Origin: Muscardinus avellanarius
Taxonomy: Eukaryota > Chordata > Mammalia > Rodentia > Gliridae
Assembly: GCA_963383645.1 (NCBI GenBank)
Contig: OY726563.1
Span: forward strand, 38,531,831-38,595,830
Length of the DNA: 64,000 nucleotides
Direction of reading: 5' to 3'
Shown here: piece by piece, positions 1-11,735 of the stretch
How the letters are laid out: each line of letters begins with the position of its first letter
Numbering within the stretch: the first letter of the stretch is position 1
Position numbers and translations under genes: made by a program
Notes under the pieces: generated by a model
What the model was told of the DNA's origin: nothing
Seen by the model: the letters and a program-made list of their open reading frames with translations, nothing else
The model's database searches: none

Positions 1-200
1 ATTATCTAACTACATTCAAATTCTGATTCTACTTGATTTCTTCCCTATTCTACCCTATTATTGCATTCCTAACTCCAGCTCCCTCCTTCTCACTCATCTT
101 CACTGTTGAATGGATACAGCACAATTTGCCCTTGTATATACCAGCTGACTCCTCTAAACCTCTACTGTTGAGGTTGGAACCAATAGGTGAACCACCAGAA
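1..200. other. AT-rich flank, no gene seen
   Basis: Sequence upstream of the recognisable L1. No repeat or coding signal is clear. It may be flank or the decayed outer part of the L1 5' UTR. Confidence 0.3.
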
Positions 201-638
201 AGGAGTTCCAGACACTAAGGACAAACTAACCACAGCCGACAGATGGAACTGCCCAACACTCTGCACATTGAAGTTTAAAAACATATAGGACACAAACTGC
301 TCTGCTCACAGCTCTTAGTCTACTCCCAATTATGGACACAACAGACAGGTCCCCAGACCTTAACACCTGAAACCCATCAACATTACCACTTCAGTGAGCA
401 GATAGAGCCCTTAAGTAATGCAACCCATACTGATAATCTCTAGGCAGAACAACAGTGGGGTGATACAGGACACAGACTTCAAAATCAGTATTAAAGGGTG
501 ATAAACACACATCAGAAAGCTGAGAATACTCATACAGTAGAGGCTATTCACTTTTAAGGCATATCTTGAAGTAAATATTTGTTGCTAGAATAAGATACAA
601 TAAAGGGAGAAAAATTAGACATAGGAAACCTACAGAGT

Positions 639-1764
639 GTGAGAGAGCTTCAAAAGCAACAAAGATATAAAATTGAGAAACCTAAAATCATGAGAATGAA
701 GAATAGGAAGGAAATGATGAATGCCCGCAATCCCATAACAATAGAACTCTTCAACACAAAATTGCAGAGATTTCCAGAAGGACAATTCAGAACTTTAATA
801 GTAGAACTTATACAGGATTTCTGAAAAGAGCTTAGAGAAAGATGAAAGAAATGAAGGTTCAAATAAACAAAGAATTTGATACCCTGAACGGGAATTAAAA
901 AGAAGCTCTGAAGGAGGTAAAGGATGCAATTATTCAAATTAAGGCATCAATACAATTCTTCAACAGTAGACTAGACATTGGAAACAGAATTTCACTTTTA
1001 GAAGATGACAGCTCTAAAAATAAATGGGTGGTATATAATTGAGAAAAAACAATTTGACAGTATGAGTTGGACACTGAAGAGATCTAGGCATAGAAGAGGA
1101 AATAGAAGCTGAAAGTAGTGGAATAAAAATATTTTCATGGCAGAGTCATCTAATTATTTTTGCCTTCCCACTTATAGTTCACATAATAATCAAATTGACT
1201 AACATAGAGGCTAAAGAGAGAATCTTAAAGGCAACAAAAACAAAGGGCCAAGTGACATTCAGAGGCAAATCAATAAGAATCACTTCAGACTTCTCAAACA
1301 AAGTCATGAGAGCCAGGAGAACTTGGAGTGACATAACCCCAACTTTTTTTTTGGTAGTACTGGGGTTTCTGGAAACCCTTCTACCTCTGGGCTATACTCC
1401 AAGACCTATTTTTTATATTTTTATTTGGAAACAGGGTCTCTTAAGCCAGCGATGCTGGCTATGAACCTGTGTAATCCTCCTGTCTCTGCCTCCCAAGTGC
1501 GGGGATTACAAGCATGTGCCACCATGCCTGGCTATCCCAAACTTACAAAGAAAACAAATTCCAGATAAGACTACTAAACCCAGTAAAGATATCTTTCAAA
1601 TTTGACAGGAAATATAAATCTTCCGTGACAAACAGAAGCTGAAGGAATTTTTGTCTTCCAAACCAGTACTAGAGAAAATACTCAAAGAGATAAATTACAA
1701 AGAAGAAATAATAAATAAATGCCATAACCAGAGAAATAATGATTTCCATAAAATGAACAACTAA
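639..1764 (+). pseudogene. L1 ORF1 (RNA-binding chaperone) remnant
   Basis: L1 ORF1p is a trimeric RNA-binding protein that coats L1 RNA. The open piece at 639-824 matches the N-terminal part, with its (N)P-rich stretch followed by the start of the coiled coil. The piece from 1195 contains the C-terminal RNA-binding core (TNIEAKERILKATKTKGQ), which is nearly identical to the intact ORF1 at 49929-50894. Stops and indels lie between, and an antisense SINE interrupts it at 1343. The end is recognisable near 1750 after the (V)LEKILKEINYKEE-like segment. It is a dead copy and useful mainly as an outgroup for the intact ORF1. Confidence 0.8.
1343..1535 (-). mobile_element. B1-dID SINE, 'cttccagg' subtype, inside L1 ORF1
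   Basis: Antisense dimer beginning with a T-run, then 'ggtagtactggggtttctgg', and ending 'gccaccatgcctggc'. Probable target duplication 'taaccccaact' / 'tatcccaaact' with two mismatches. The tRNA-like half lacks the usual B-box core. Confidence 0.85.
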
Positions 1765-2106
1765 GCAAAACAGAACACATTATCTCAAACAGAAGTTAAA
1801 AATCAAAATGTTAGGAATTAAAAATAATATCTCAATAATAATGCTGAGTACAATAGCCTCAATTCCCCAATTGAAAGACATAAGGTGGCAAAATGGACTA
1901 AAAATCACAATCTATCTATATAGATAAGAATGTACCTTACAAGTAAAGATACCTACAAATTAAATGTGATGGGCTAGAGCAAGATAATCCATGCCAATGG
2001 AACTTGAAGACAAGCAGGAGTAGTAACACTGCTATCAGACTAGTAACACTGATATCAGACAAAATAGACTTTAAGCCTAAACTTATTAGAAGCAACAAAG
2101 CAAGTC

Positions 2107-2129
2107 TTTTTTTTTTTTTTTTTTTTTTT
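2107..2129. repeat. T-run inside L1 ORF2
   Basis: Uninterrupted T tract in an otherwise A-rich coding remnant. It may be the only trace of a very short antisense poly(A) insertion. Confidence 0.5.
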
Positions 2130-3027
2130 ACTGGTAAGAGGAACAACCCATCAAGAGGAAATAACAGTAGTCAACATTTATGCCCCAAACATAGCTGCAA
2201 CCACGTTCATAAAACAAACTCTTTCTGACATTAAGTCACACATAGATCCCAATATGATAATATTGGAAGACTTCAACACTCCTCTGATACTCCTAGATCG
2301 ATACTCTAGACAAAAGATCAGTAAAGATGTCTCAGACATAAAGAACACCATAAACCAAATGGACCTACTAGATACATACAGAATATTCCATCAAACTACA
2401 GCTGAATTCACATTCTTTTCAGCTGCTCACAGAAACTTCTCCAAAATAGACCATATTATGGACTACAAAGCAAGCACTAGCAAATTCAAAAAATGTGACA
2501 TACCTCCTGTGTCTTTTAAGACCAAAATGAGAGGAAATTAGAAATCAACCATAAGAAGACACAGAGAAACCGCAAAAACTCATGGAAACTGAACACCACA
2601 CTGCTGAATGAGGAATGGATCAAAGAATAAATAAGGGGAGAAATTAAGAATTCTGAGAAACAATTAGAGACACAACATTTCAAAATCTCTGTGACACCTT
2701 GAAGGCAGTAGTAAGAGGAAAATTCATAGTGCTGAATGCTCACATAAGAAGAACAGAAAATCATTAAATAAATAACCTAATGACATACCTCAAAGCCCTT
2801 GTAAAACAGGACCAGTCTAATCCCAAAGTCAGTAGAAGACAGGAAATTATTAAAACCAGAGCAGAAATCAATGTAGAGAATAAAATGTAATACAAAAAAT
2901 TAACAAAACCAAAGGCTGGTTTCTCAAAAAAAATATATACAAGATAGATAAACCAGTAGCCAATATAACCAAAAGAAAGAGAAAATGAACCCAAATTACT
3001 GAATAAGAGATGAAAAAAGTGATATTA

Positions 3028-3311
3028 TTTGGTGCATCATAGTCTCACATCATAATGTGGTTTATAGGTATAGTGACTTATATGCACACATCATTATAAA
3101 ATTTCTGTAATGTTCAAAAAATTTCATCATAGTGGTATTGCACATCTTTTATTAGATTTGTCCATAAGTAATTTGATATTTCTGGTGCTTAATAGTGTTT
3201 TAAAATTGCTTTTTAATTTTTCTTCTAATTGTTCATAGAATATAGAATAATGTAATAGAATTAAGTTGACTTGCTATATTTATTGCGATGTCAATAAATC
3301 TCTAAAGCCTA
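3028..3311 (-). mobile_element. short chimeric retroinsertion with L1 3' tail
   Basis: A 284-bp insert inside L1 ORF2, bounded by the direct repeat 'aaaaaagtgatatta' at 3013-3027 and 3312-3326. Read on the minus strand, about 180 bp of AT-rich sequence unlike L1 is followed by about 95 bp of L1 3' end (compare 'gatgtgtgcat...' and '...atgatgcacc' with 18230-18300). There is no ORF. The target duplication shows it moved as one unit. Confidence 0.65.
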
Positions 3312-5488
3312 AAAAAAGTGATATTACTACAGTGTGAAAATCCAGAGGACTATCAGAAACTACTTTGAAAAACTATACTCCAACAAAATGGAAAACGTAG
3401 AAGAAATTGACAGATTTCTAGACACATATAACCTTCCTAAACTGAATCAAGAAGATATAGAAAATTTAAACCAACCAATAGAAATCAAAGAGATTGAAGC
3501 AATAAAAAGAAGAGCCTACCATTAAAAAAATCCCAGGTCTAGAAGGTTTCCCAGGTGAATTTTATGAAACCTTTAAAGAGTGAGCCCCAGTACTTCTCAA
3601 TCTATTCCATGAAATAGAAGAAAGGGACTGTCCCAAATACATTTTTGAAGTCAACATCACATTAATGACAAAATTAAATAAAGACAGCTCAAGAAAAGAA
3701 AACTACAGACCAATATTGTTGATGAACTTAGACATAAAAATTTTAAACAAAATATCAACAATGTGCATTCAAAACAAGGGAAACTATAAAACACTGAAAA
3801 AATTGAAGCTCTTAGAAGGTGACAGGACCCCCCCCCCCCATGCTCTTGGATAGGTAGAATAAATATCATCAAAATGGCCATTCTTCCAAAAGTGATCTAC
3901 AGATTCAATGCATTCCCCATTAAAATACTATGGTTATTCTTCACAGATATAGAGAAAAATCAGTCCTTAAATCAGTCCTTAAATGTATTTGGAACAGGAA
4001 AAATCTCAGTCTGGCTAAAATAGTTCTCAGTAATCAAAACCATGCAGGAGGCATCACAATACCTGACTTCAAACTATACTACAGAGTCATAGTAATAAAA
4101 ACAGCATGATATCAAAAAGCAGACACATAGACCAATGGAACAAAATAGAAGACTCAGAAACAAATCCACACACTTAAAGCCAATTGATTTTTGATAAAGG
4201 GGCTTTTTTGGAAAAAAAGATAGCCTCTTCAACAAGGGGCAAAACTGTTTATCCACATAAAAAATTTGGAAATGAACCCAATTTTCTCACCTTGTACCAC
4301 AGTCAATTCAAGATGGATCAAAGACCTGGAAATTAGACAAGAAACCTTGCAGCTACTTGAAGAGGGTATAGGACAACACATAGGCACAGGTAAAAACTTT
4401 CTCAACAAGACCCCAAAGACACGAGAAATTAAATTGAGCATCAATATATGGTATTACATTGAGCTGTCAAGAACCTCAACAGAGAGCCAACAGAATGACG
4501 AAGATTTTTACCAGCTACTCATCTGATAGAGGACTAGTATCTAGAATATACAGAGAAATCAAGAAACTCATTGCCAAAAAATTATGTGATCAAAAGATGG
4601 GCAAGTGAATTAAATAGACACTTCACAAAAGAAGAAATACACAAGGCCAACAAGTATATGAAGACATGTTCAACATCATTAACAAAATGATGATTGCATC
4701 AGAGAGATGCAAATAAAAACTACCCTGAGATTTCATCTAATTCCAACTAGAATGGCAATCTTTCAAAACATAAGAACAAATGCTGGCGAGGATGTGGAGA
4801 AGTAGGAACTCTAATACATTGTTGGTGGGATTGCAAATTAGTAAATTATTTTGGAAAACAGCATGGAGGATCCTCAGAAGAATAGGAATGAACCTACCAT
4901 ATGATCCAGCAATACCATTCCTGGGTATCTACCTAAAAGAATGGAAACCAAACTACCAAACTAATGCATGTGTATCTATGTTTATAGCTGCACAATTCAC
5001 CATAGCCAAACTATGGAACCAGCCAAGATGTCCACCAACAGATGAATGGATTACTATGGGATAAGTACACAATGGAGCCCATTCAGCTATATAAAATAAC
5101 AAAGTTATGCCATTTGCAGGGAAATGGGTGGAATTGGAGAACATTATGCTAAGTGAGATTAGCCAGTCACAAAAAATGAAAAGTCAGATTTCTTCCTCAT
5201 ATGAGGAAGCTAGGGAGAAAACAGGATGTAAGAGGGACTCCAGACAAAGGAAGAGAAAGCTCAGATGAATGAAGAAGGCCGCCTAACTGAGGGAGATGGG
5301 AGAGGAGAAGAGGGAAACATCTCAATGGACATGATGTACATACCCAAACTTATCAAAGTCAATCACCATGTGCTGAGGACAGGAAGAAGGGAGGGGGAGG
5401 CAATAGGGTGGGAACTGGGGAAGGCCAAAATGAGTGCTGTGTGCATTATGCCTTTACTACACTGAACTTCATTAAGATGTATGATTAT

Positions 5489-5671
5489 GCCGGGCGTGGT
5501 GGCGCACGCTTGTAATCCCCGCGCTTGGGAGGCGGAGACAGGAGGATTGCGCAGGTTCGAAGCCAGCCGTGCTGGCGTAAGAGACCCTGTTTCAAAAATA
5601 CAAAAATAGGTCTGGGAGTGTAGCCCGGAGGAAGAAGGGCTTCCAGGAACCCCAGTACCACCAAAAAAAAA
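5489..5671 (+). mobile_element. B1-dID SINE, 'cttccagg' subtype, in L1 3' UTR
   Basis: Starts 'gccgggcgtggtggcgcacg', ends 'cttccaggaaccccagtacc' plus an A-run. Perfect target duplication 'aagatgtatgattat' on both sides splits the L1 tail just before 'aatgcacc'. CpG-rich, hence young. Confidence 0.92.
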
Positions 5672-5913
5672 AGATGTATGATTATAATGCACCAATAAAA
5701 TTTTAAAAAATTAAAAAAGAAAATACTTGTATATACACACATTTAATTTTGCACACAATTTCATAAAATCACAGGCCCCCCCACAGACCCCTAAAGCCCT
5801 ACATGAAGAACTTCTTATATCAAGGAAATATCTTTTATTCTTAATTTTCAGGTTTCTAATATTTAAAATTAAGAGTTGGATTTGTATTAAAAACACTTTT
5901 AAAACATTGTGAT

Positions 5914-6121
5914 AGCCGGGCGTGGTGGCGCACGCTTGTAATCCCCGCTCTTGGGAGGCGGAGATATGAGGATCGCGCATGTTCGAAGCCAGCCTCCACT
6001 GGTTTAAGAGACCTTGTTTCCAAATAAAAAATATAAAATAGGTCTGGAGTGTAGCCCGGAGGTAGAAGTCCCCTGGGTTCTATCCCCAGTACCACCAAAA
6101 AAAAAAAAAAAAAAAAAAAGA
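5914..6121 (+). mobile_element. B1-dID SINE, classic subtype
   Basis: Full dimer with 'ccctgggttctatccccagt' in the ID-like half and a ~20-bp A tail. Target duplication 'cattgtgata' on both sides. Confidence 0.92.
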
Positions 6122-6671
6122 AAAGAAAAAACCATTGTGATAATTTTTTATTTAACCTATCGATGTGACATATACCGTTTATAGATTCCCTGCTATCAAT
6201 TAAATCTTGCAGACTTGGAATAAACTCTAATTAGGTGTGGACATGGTAGGTATTATTTTAATTTTCTGTCACATTCAATCTTATATGTTACTTATGCAGT
6301 TTAGCCTTCTTTGTAAGTGCTAATGGTCTATGTCTACAGAGTTTTAGCTGTACTTGTCATGTCTTGTGTCAAATTTATTTTAGTTATGTAATACAAACTG
6401 AGTAGGTTTCGGGATTTTGTTTTGTTTTTCCTGCAGCAATTTACAGAAGATAAGAAATTAGCTTGCTGAAAGTTTGATTCAGTGGTGAGACTATTTGGTT
6501 CTCCTTTAAAGATACTTCCCTGAAAGCTTGTTTCTTTGTCGTTAATGATCTGTTTGGGTTTCCTCTTTCCTCTTTATATTTTCCCAGAAACTTCTCCGTG
6601 TCATTAAGGGTTGTCAAACCCACATACCTTAGACTTCTACCTTATTATCTTTCTTTAAAAAGTTATATTTG
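6122..6671. other. no gene or repeat recognised
   Basis: AT-rich single-copy-looking sequence. No coding or structural signal seen. Confidence 0.4.
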
Positions 6672-6895
6672 GCACCAGGTGTTGGTGGCACATGCCTGTC
6701 ATTCCAGTACTGGGCAGGCTGAGACAGGAGGAGCGCAGGTTTGAGGCCAGCCTGAGCAACTTAGTGAGACTTCCAGAAACCCTGTTCCAAAATAAAAAAT
6801 AAAATAGGACTAAGGGTAGAGCTTAGAGGTAGAATTCCTGTGGGTTCAATACTCAGTATCACAATAAGTAAATAAATAATAAGTAAATAAATAAA
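6672..6895 (+). mobile_element. older B1-dID SINE
   Basis: Diverged dimer: 'ggtgttggtggcacatgcctgtc' through 'gggttcaatactcagtatcac', followed by a 'taaata' tail. Confidence 0.8.
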
Positions 6896-7627
6896 GACTG
6901 TCAAGCTGATGAGTATAGCGCATCCCACGCTAAGTTTGGGGACAGGTTAAAGTTCTCTGAGAAGACTTTAGGATCGATGATTTGCCAAGAGGGAGGCCTT
7001 ACAGAAGTCTGCACACAGTCACGCTTATGGCTATGGTTTATTCCAGCGAGCGAATGCAGAACAAAACCAGCGGAGGTAACAGGCCCATGGGACAGAGTCC
7101 AGGTGAGTTCACTTCCAGTGGAGTCACAAACGAGTTGTGACAACATGTGTAAAATGTTGCCAGCCAACCACTTGTTAGTGATTCACCGCTCAGGTTGTTT
7201 GCTGGGGACCAGTCACGTAGGCACCCCTTGCCCGGCACACACCCAAATTCCAGATTCCCAGAAGGAAGGCAGATATTTGTCATAAAACACACTGCTTGCA
7301 ACATCAGCCAAGGCACAGGGAATGGTCTTATCTAAGTTCCAGGTGCCAGTTGAGGACCCACCTTGGAGGCAGACCTTTCAAGGCAGGGAGCACAGGCCTG
7401 CTAGTGCGCTCTGTGCGCTGGATGCATGCTGGGGAAGCTAGGCACATTGCTGTCTTTCGGTTGCTGTGATGAAGTTCTGTTGTGAAAAGGGGCTCAGAGA
7501 GGGAGTGCAGGAGCCTTCAGGATCAGTGGCTTTGGGAGTTTTGGCTTTATGCTGTGCCCCTCACCTTTCAGGCACCATCTCCATTTACCCCTACCCAAGG
7601 CAGGAGAAATTGTGGGGTTTATTTTTG
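6896..7627. other. single-copy-looking, no gene recognised
   Basis: Mixed-composition sequence. Short open frames on both strands show no family resemblance, so I do not call a gene. Confidence 0.4.
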
Positions 7628-7850
7628 TTGTTGTTGTGTATTTGTGGTATTGGAGATTGAACCCAGGGACATTTTACCTTCCAGTTACACCCTCATCCCT
7701 TTCTATTTTTTATTTTTGAAACAGGCAAGATTGCTAGATTGCAAAGGGCCTCACTAAATTTCTGAGACTGGCCTCTAAATGGTGACCCTCTTGTCTTATC
7801 TTCCCAAGTAGTTAGGATTACAAGTGTATACCATTGTACCCATTAAGAAA
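7628..7850 (-). mobile_element. older B1-dID SINE
   Basis: Antisense: 'ttgttgttgt' tail, 'ggtattggagattgaaccca', 'gaaacaggcaagattgctag', then 'ggattacaagtgtataccat'. Confidence 0.8.
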
Positions 7851-7928
7851 TTGCATTTTCAAGATCAAAATGATGTCAATTCCATGTATCATGAAATTAA
7901 GTGGATTCTAATATTTGGTACATGTGCC

Positions 7929-8002
7929 CCTTCCTTCCTTCTTTCCTTCCTTCCTTCCTTCCTTCCTTCCTTCCTTCCTTCCTTCCTTCCTTCCTTCTCC
8001 TC

Positions 8003-8033
<31 letters not shown>

Positions 8034-8066
8034 TCCTCCTCCCCCCCCTCCTTCTCCTCCTCCCTT
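7929..8066. repeat. (CTTC)n then (CTC)n microsatellite
   Basis: About 65 bp of CTTC repeats pass into CTC and C-runs. It occupies the A-tail position of the antisense SINE that follows. Pure pyrimidine over most of its length. Confidence 0.95.
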
Positions 8067-8265
8067 TCTAGTACTGAGAGTTGATCCTGGGGGCATTCTG
8101 TCACTGAGCTGCTCCTCTAACTTGGTTTTATTTTTTATTTTGAAACAGAACCTCCCTAGATTGCTAAGGGTCTCACTAAGTTACTGAGGCTGGCTGCAAA
8201 CCTGGGATCCTCCTGTCTTACCTCCCCAAGTATTGAGATTACAGATGTGTGCCACCACACTCTAC
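8067..8265 (-). mobile_element. older B1-dID SINE with microsatellite tail
   Basis: Antisense: 'agtactgagagttgatcctg' through 'gattacagatgtgtgccacc'. The pyrimidine tract at 7929-8066 is its expanded tail. Confidence 0.82.
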
Positions 8266-8305
8266 TGTTCCCACTCTTTCTGAGACATTGATCTTCTAGG
8301 GTTTT

Positions 8306-8502
8306 TTTCCACTTTTTTTTGGTGGTACTGGGGATGGAACCCAGGGGCCTTTTACCTCCGGGCTATACTCCCAGACCTATTTTATATTTTATTTGGAAAC
8401 AGGGTCTCTTAAGCCAGAAGAGGCTGGCTTCGAACCTGTGCGATCCTCCTCTCTCAGCCTCCCAAACCCAGGGATTACAAGCGTGCCCCACCACGCCAAC
8501 TT
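8306..8502 (-). mobile_element. B1-dID SINE, classic subtype
   Basis: Antisense: T-run, 'ggtggtactggggatggaac', 'tttatttggaaacagggtct', ending 'ccccaccacgcc'. Little diverged. Confidence 0.9.
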
Positions 8503-9636
8503 TTTTCCACTTCTGTATGCTTTTAATTTTGAAAAACACAACTATACATCAGATCTTTGAAATCAGTTACCATTAGTTATTTAATTCTAAAGCATTTGAC
8601 ATGTCTTGCCTTAACAATTTTAAAAACCACATACAAAACTCCATAATTAATACACTAGGCCCAAACTTTCATCCTATTTTGCAGTTTGCCCATCTGATCT
8701 CTGTAATTATATAGTTCTGTCATTTAAAATACACTACCTAAATCTAATTTGTACATTTCGAAAATTATCTTCAGTAGTAACTACATTTTCTGTGGAGTTA
8801 TTTGTGAGAATGTTATATTTCAGAATGTGAGCATATATATGTATATTTATAATCTTGTGAGCTTAAAGTCTTTTTTCTGGTACCTATGTATATACTTGTA
8901 AAAATTTTTGCATAATTTTGTGATAATGTAGTTCCCCTCCAAATGAAAAAGTCTATGTTAATAGTAAATGAAAACATTTCAAAGAACTGTTAATATTTTT
9001 TTGCAGCTGTCATTCCAGTAGTTTCTTACCCTATCTGCCTGGCACCTTTTACAGAAGGTGAAGGACTTAAGGAACCTAGGGATCATTTTACCAAAGTGGT
9101 ACTCACACTGAGAGGCCTATCATGCTTTTCAAACTAAATAATTTCCAAATTAAAAAACAGATTTGAATAACTTATTTTTAGCTGCTTCTGCCTCAATACT
9201 TTTGGCCAGTCCTGTTTTCATAGTGGGTGAAAAACATATCGTCTTTGGGGAAAGTGACAGCAGCTCAACTTTCAGAATAATGACACTCTCCTCACTACAG
9301 CCATGTAAGTCTCAACTGCAGTACCGCCACTAACAATCACAAATGGCGATACTTACACAGTAGTGTACAAACATGCCTCAAAGACTTTAACAGAATTTAG
9401 CTTTTCCTTAAGTGCCTTTTCATAGTCAAAACAAAACAAAACACCCAATGTTGTAACAACTTAATAAACTTATAAACTTGAACAATTAGATACTTCAGAT
9501 AGGCAATAAACTTTATACTATGAAAGCAATATATTCTAAGTTTCTAAGATTTGACAACTTCTGTAGAATAATCTTTCATCAGTAGGTGGAAACTTTCAAA
9601 ATGCATGATCTTCCGCCAGGTAGGACTGGGTATTAT
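8503..9636 (-). other. AT-rich stretch, possibly 3' UTR of the ZC3H14-like retrocopy
   Basis: No repeat is recognised. Its position directly downstream (minus strand) of the ZC3H14-like pseudogene would suit a copied 3' UTR, but I cannot identify a poly(A) end, so this is only inference. Confidence 0.3.
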
Positions 9637-10499
9637 TCACTGGTTTGAGGTCGAGTTCATTTCAATTGGTGGTACAGTAATGGTGGGATGATAGAATGTG
9701 CAGTCTGGTCCTGTACACTGAGAATTAAACCTACAGTGTTTTGGATGATAGAAGGGGACACTCCATTTTTTACACACTGGGAAGTAACTGCAGAGGTGAC
9801 TGCTGGAAGATGGAGACGGTGTTGCAACTGCTGGTTTTGGAGACAGTACTGGAACTCTTCTACTCATATGAATGAAGGGACAATCTGGTTTATGCACTTT
9901 GCACCATATTTACAATTTGGATCAACAAACAAACATTTTTCAGCAAATTTACAATTGGGGAAGGCTTTGCATGGTGAAACAGGGTGGTGGTATGCACGTT
10001 AGTCCCCATTCTTACACGCAGGCCAGTACTTGAGCACTCCAAAAGCTTCTCTGGTTTCTGTGACACACTCAGTTCATTCATCTCAGCGAAGGAAAAGCTA
10101 CCATTTGGGTCAGCAAGCTGCCTGCTCATCATCTGAAACTGTGGGTAGAGGAGACCTTTGAGTCCCTTGTTTGAGGCTGCTTTTTGGTTTACAGGTTTCA
10201 TTCCTTCAAAGCACATGTCCTCCTCTTGATCTGACATGTATCCTGGGGGGGGGCACCATCCAGCGTCACTATAAACTTGTGACTTGTAGGTTTATCTGGT
10301 TGTACAAGATCTCGTGTCTGCATAAGTTGTCCTGAAAGTACTGAACGATGTCTGTGGTCTTGGTCCTTGACTCTTGGTTTGGTGCCACTACTCTCTCCTT
10401 AGACAGCTTTGACTTCTTCAGAATAAATGATCTTATGTCTGCATGGACCATGGATTCCATGTCATAGTAATCTTGACTGATCTGCAGTGTTTCTGCCAC
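9637..10499 (-). pseudogene. ZC3H14: processed pseudogene of ZC3H14 (CCCH zinc-finger poly(A)-binding protein)
   Basis: ZC3H14 is a nuclear poly(A)-RNA-binding protein with a C-terminal array of CCCH zinc fingers. Three minus-strand frames in order match its C-terminal half: 10499-10269 (acidic and serine-rich linker with DYYDMESMVHADIRSF), 10237-9890 (NELSVSQKPEKLLE just ahead of the finger array) and 9897-9637 (last fingers, including HPKHCRFNSQCTGPDCTFYH, with the Cys/His spacing kept). Frame changes between the blocks and the loss of several finger cysteines show it is dead. The blocks are contiguous with no introns, so it is a retrocopy. The 5' half is absent or beyond recognition above 10500. 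Identification is from remembered family features, not a search. Confidence 0.85.
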
Positions 10500-10639
10500 T
10501 ACTACATATTAAGGGAAATGAAAAGCCAAGTGTGTATGTGTATTTGTTAACCATAGCTGGATAACAAAGCACTCGAAAACAGGCAGAGCTTGCTGACCAC
10601 TGATACAGTTCATGAATCCGTGGGTCAGAATCTGGGCTG

Positions 10640-10735
10640 AGGGTCTTGCAAATTTGCTGAGGCTGTCCTTGAACCCACAGTCCTTCTGTCTCAGCTTCCC
10701 AAGTATTGTGATTACAAGTGTACACCACCATATGT
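10640..10735 (-). mobile_element. B1-like left half, old SINE fragment
   Basis: Antisense monomer only: 'ttgctgaggctgtccttgaa' to 'gattacaagtgtacaccacc'. It abuts the 5' end of the ZC3H14-like retrocopy. Confidence 0.7.
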
Positions 10736-10739
10736 GTCT

Positions 10740-11503
10740 CACACTGGTCCTCTTAATCCTTTGACCAGCCAACTTTGTATAAATCATTAATGAAGCCTAT
10801 TTTTCAGTTTCTTCTCCGTTTCTTTTAGTTGCTATTACCACATCATATTGTTGATTGTTCTCTCTGCTTTCTACTCAGACATTAAATGTAGAGCAAAAAC
10901 AAAAAGTGGCTGTCTTCCTTTTTAAAAAACAAAAAAACCAAAAAGCTTTAACAGGAGAATCAAAGTGGCACAGGATGTGTGCTGTCCCCTGAGCATTTAA
11001 GTTTTTAAAGAAGGAAAACTTGTCATCTCTAAATAGTTCTAGGGGACCTCCATTTGGCCTTGAAATCTCCCACCTAGTGGGATTGGATGCTTTTTCTGTC
11101 TATGAAATTTAAAAATACATCTTCCAATTTTGTACCTAGGGCCTCTGGTTGCCTTTCCTTCTTTGTGTAAACTGTTATTATCGAGTGGCATTGGAGCTAG
11201 TTTTTAGGCACATTTGGAAGTCAGGCAAGTGAGGCAGAGTGCACTCTGGGGAGAAGGGACCCCTAGTCTCTTCTTCTGATGCAAAAAGCAACCGAGGAGG
11301 AGCTGTTCACCAGGGCTCAGGCCATGGGGATTGTAATTCCTGTGGCCAGTAGCTGGAAGCCCCAAGGTCTTTCCCAAGAGTTTGTGGCCACGTGGAACTG
11401 GAGGTCAGATAGAGGACACCATCTCCTGGTACCCACACTAGGTGAGAGGATTCACAGTGTTTCTACTTCACCCCTTGGAGCACCAACTCTTTGCAGGAAG
11501 TTG
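10740..11503. other. no gene recognised
   Basis: Single-copy-looking sequence. The small open frame at 11279-11509 has no recognisable relatives. Confidence 0.4.
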
Positions 11504-11735
11504 TCTTAGTTGGCTTGAATAGCCACAACAAAATTTCACAGACTGGGTGGCTTTAAATAATAGACATTGACTTTCTCAGGTCCAATGGCCTGATATCCAA
11601 GATCTGGGTGTTAGCATGGTTGGATTCTAGGGAGGGCCCTATTGCCAATTACTATCCTCATTCCATAAAAGAACCATATGGTCCCATTTCCCACTTCCCA
11701 GTCAAGCCTGTCCTGAACTTCTATTGCTGTCATTG
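11504..11735 (-). mobile_element. MLT1-like MaLR LTR, fragment
   Basis: Reads 'gtcttagttggcttgaatag', 'acagactgggtggctttaaa', the antisense end typical of MLT1-class LTRs of the ERVL-MaLR group. Old and 5'-incomplete. Confidence 0.65.

Larger units (their letters stand above)
1870..5064 (+). pseudogene. L1 ORF2 (endonuclease / reverse transcriptase) remnant
   Basis: ORF2p nicks the target DNA and reverse-transcribes L1 RNA. Endonuclease-domain remains are readable at about 2000-2541, including the segment around the catalytic (D)FNTPL near 2270 and the (K)IDHI motif near 2440. RT-domain remains follow at 3334-3760, including the PGLEGFPGEFYE and NYRPILL blocks. The sequence then jumps near 3770 to a later part of the protein, so the FADD catalytic loop is absent. 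The C-terminal regions at 4266-4526 and 4780-5064 are well preserved (QPRCPPTDEWI near the end). Many stops and frameshifts are present. Confidence 0.8.
200..5720 (+). mobile_element. decayed near-full-length LINE-1
   Basis: An L1 in sense orientation with 5' UTR-like sequence (about 200-620), ORF1 remains (639-1764), ORF2 remains (about 1870-5064) and a 3' UTR ending at the family tail 'aatgcaccaataaaa' near 5685-5715. Every reading frame is broken. It is cut by a SINE at 1343-1535, a T-run near 2107, a chimeric insertion at 3028-3311 and a SINE at 5489-5671. The catalytic core of the reverse transcriptase is missing through an internal deletion near 3770. It is not capable of movement. The exact 5' boundary is uncertain. 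Confidence 0.85.

Noticed and set aside
5363..5742. Minus-strand frames with 'GTGVPGSPSSSGLHSQTYF' peptide, recurring at 21532, 27751 and elsewhere
   Set aside because: Recurrent antisense translation of the SINE, not a protein family.
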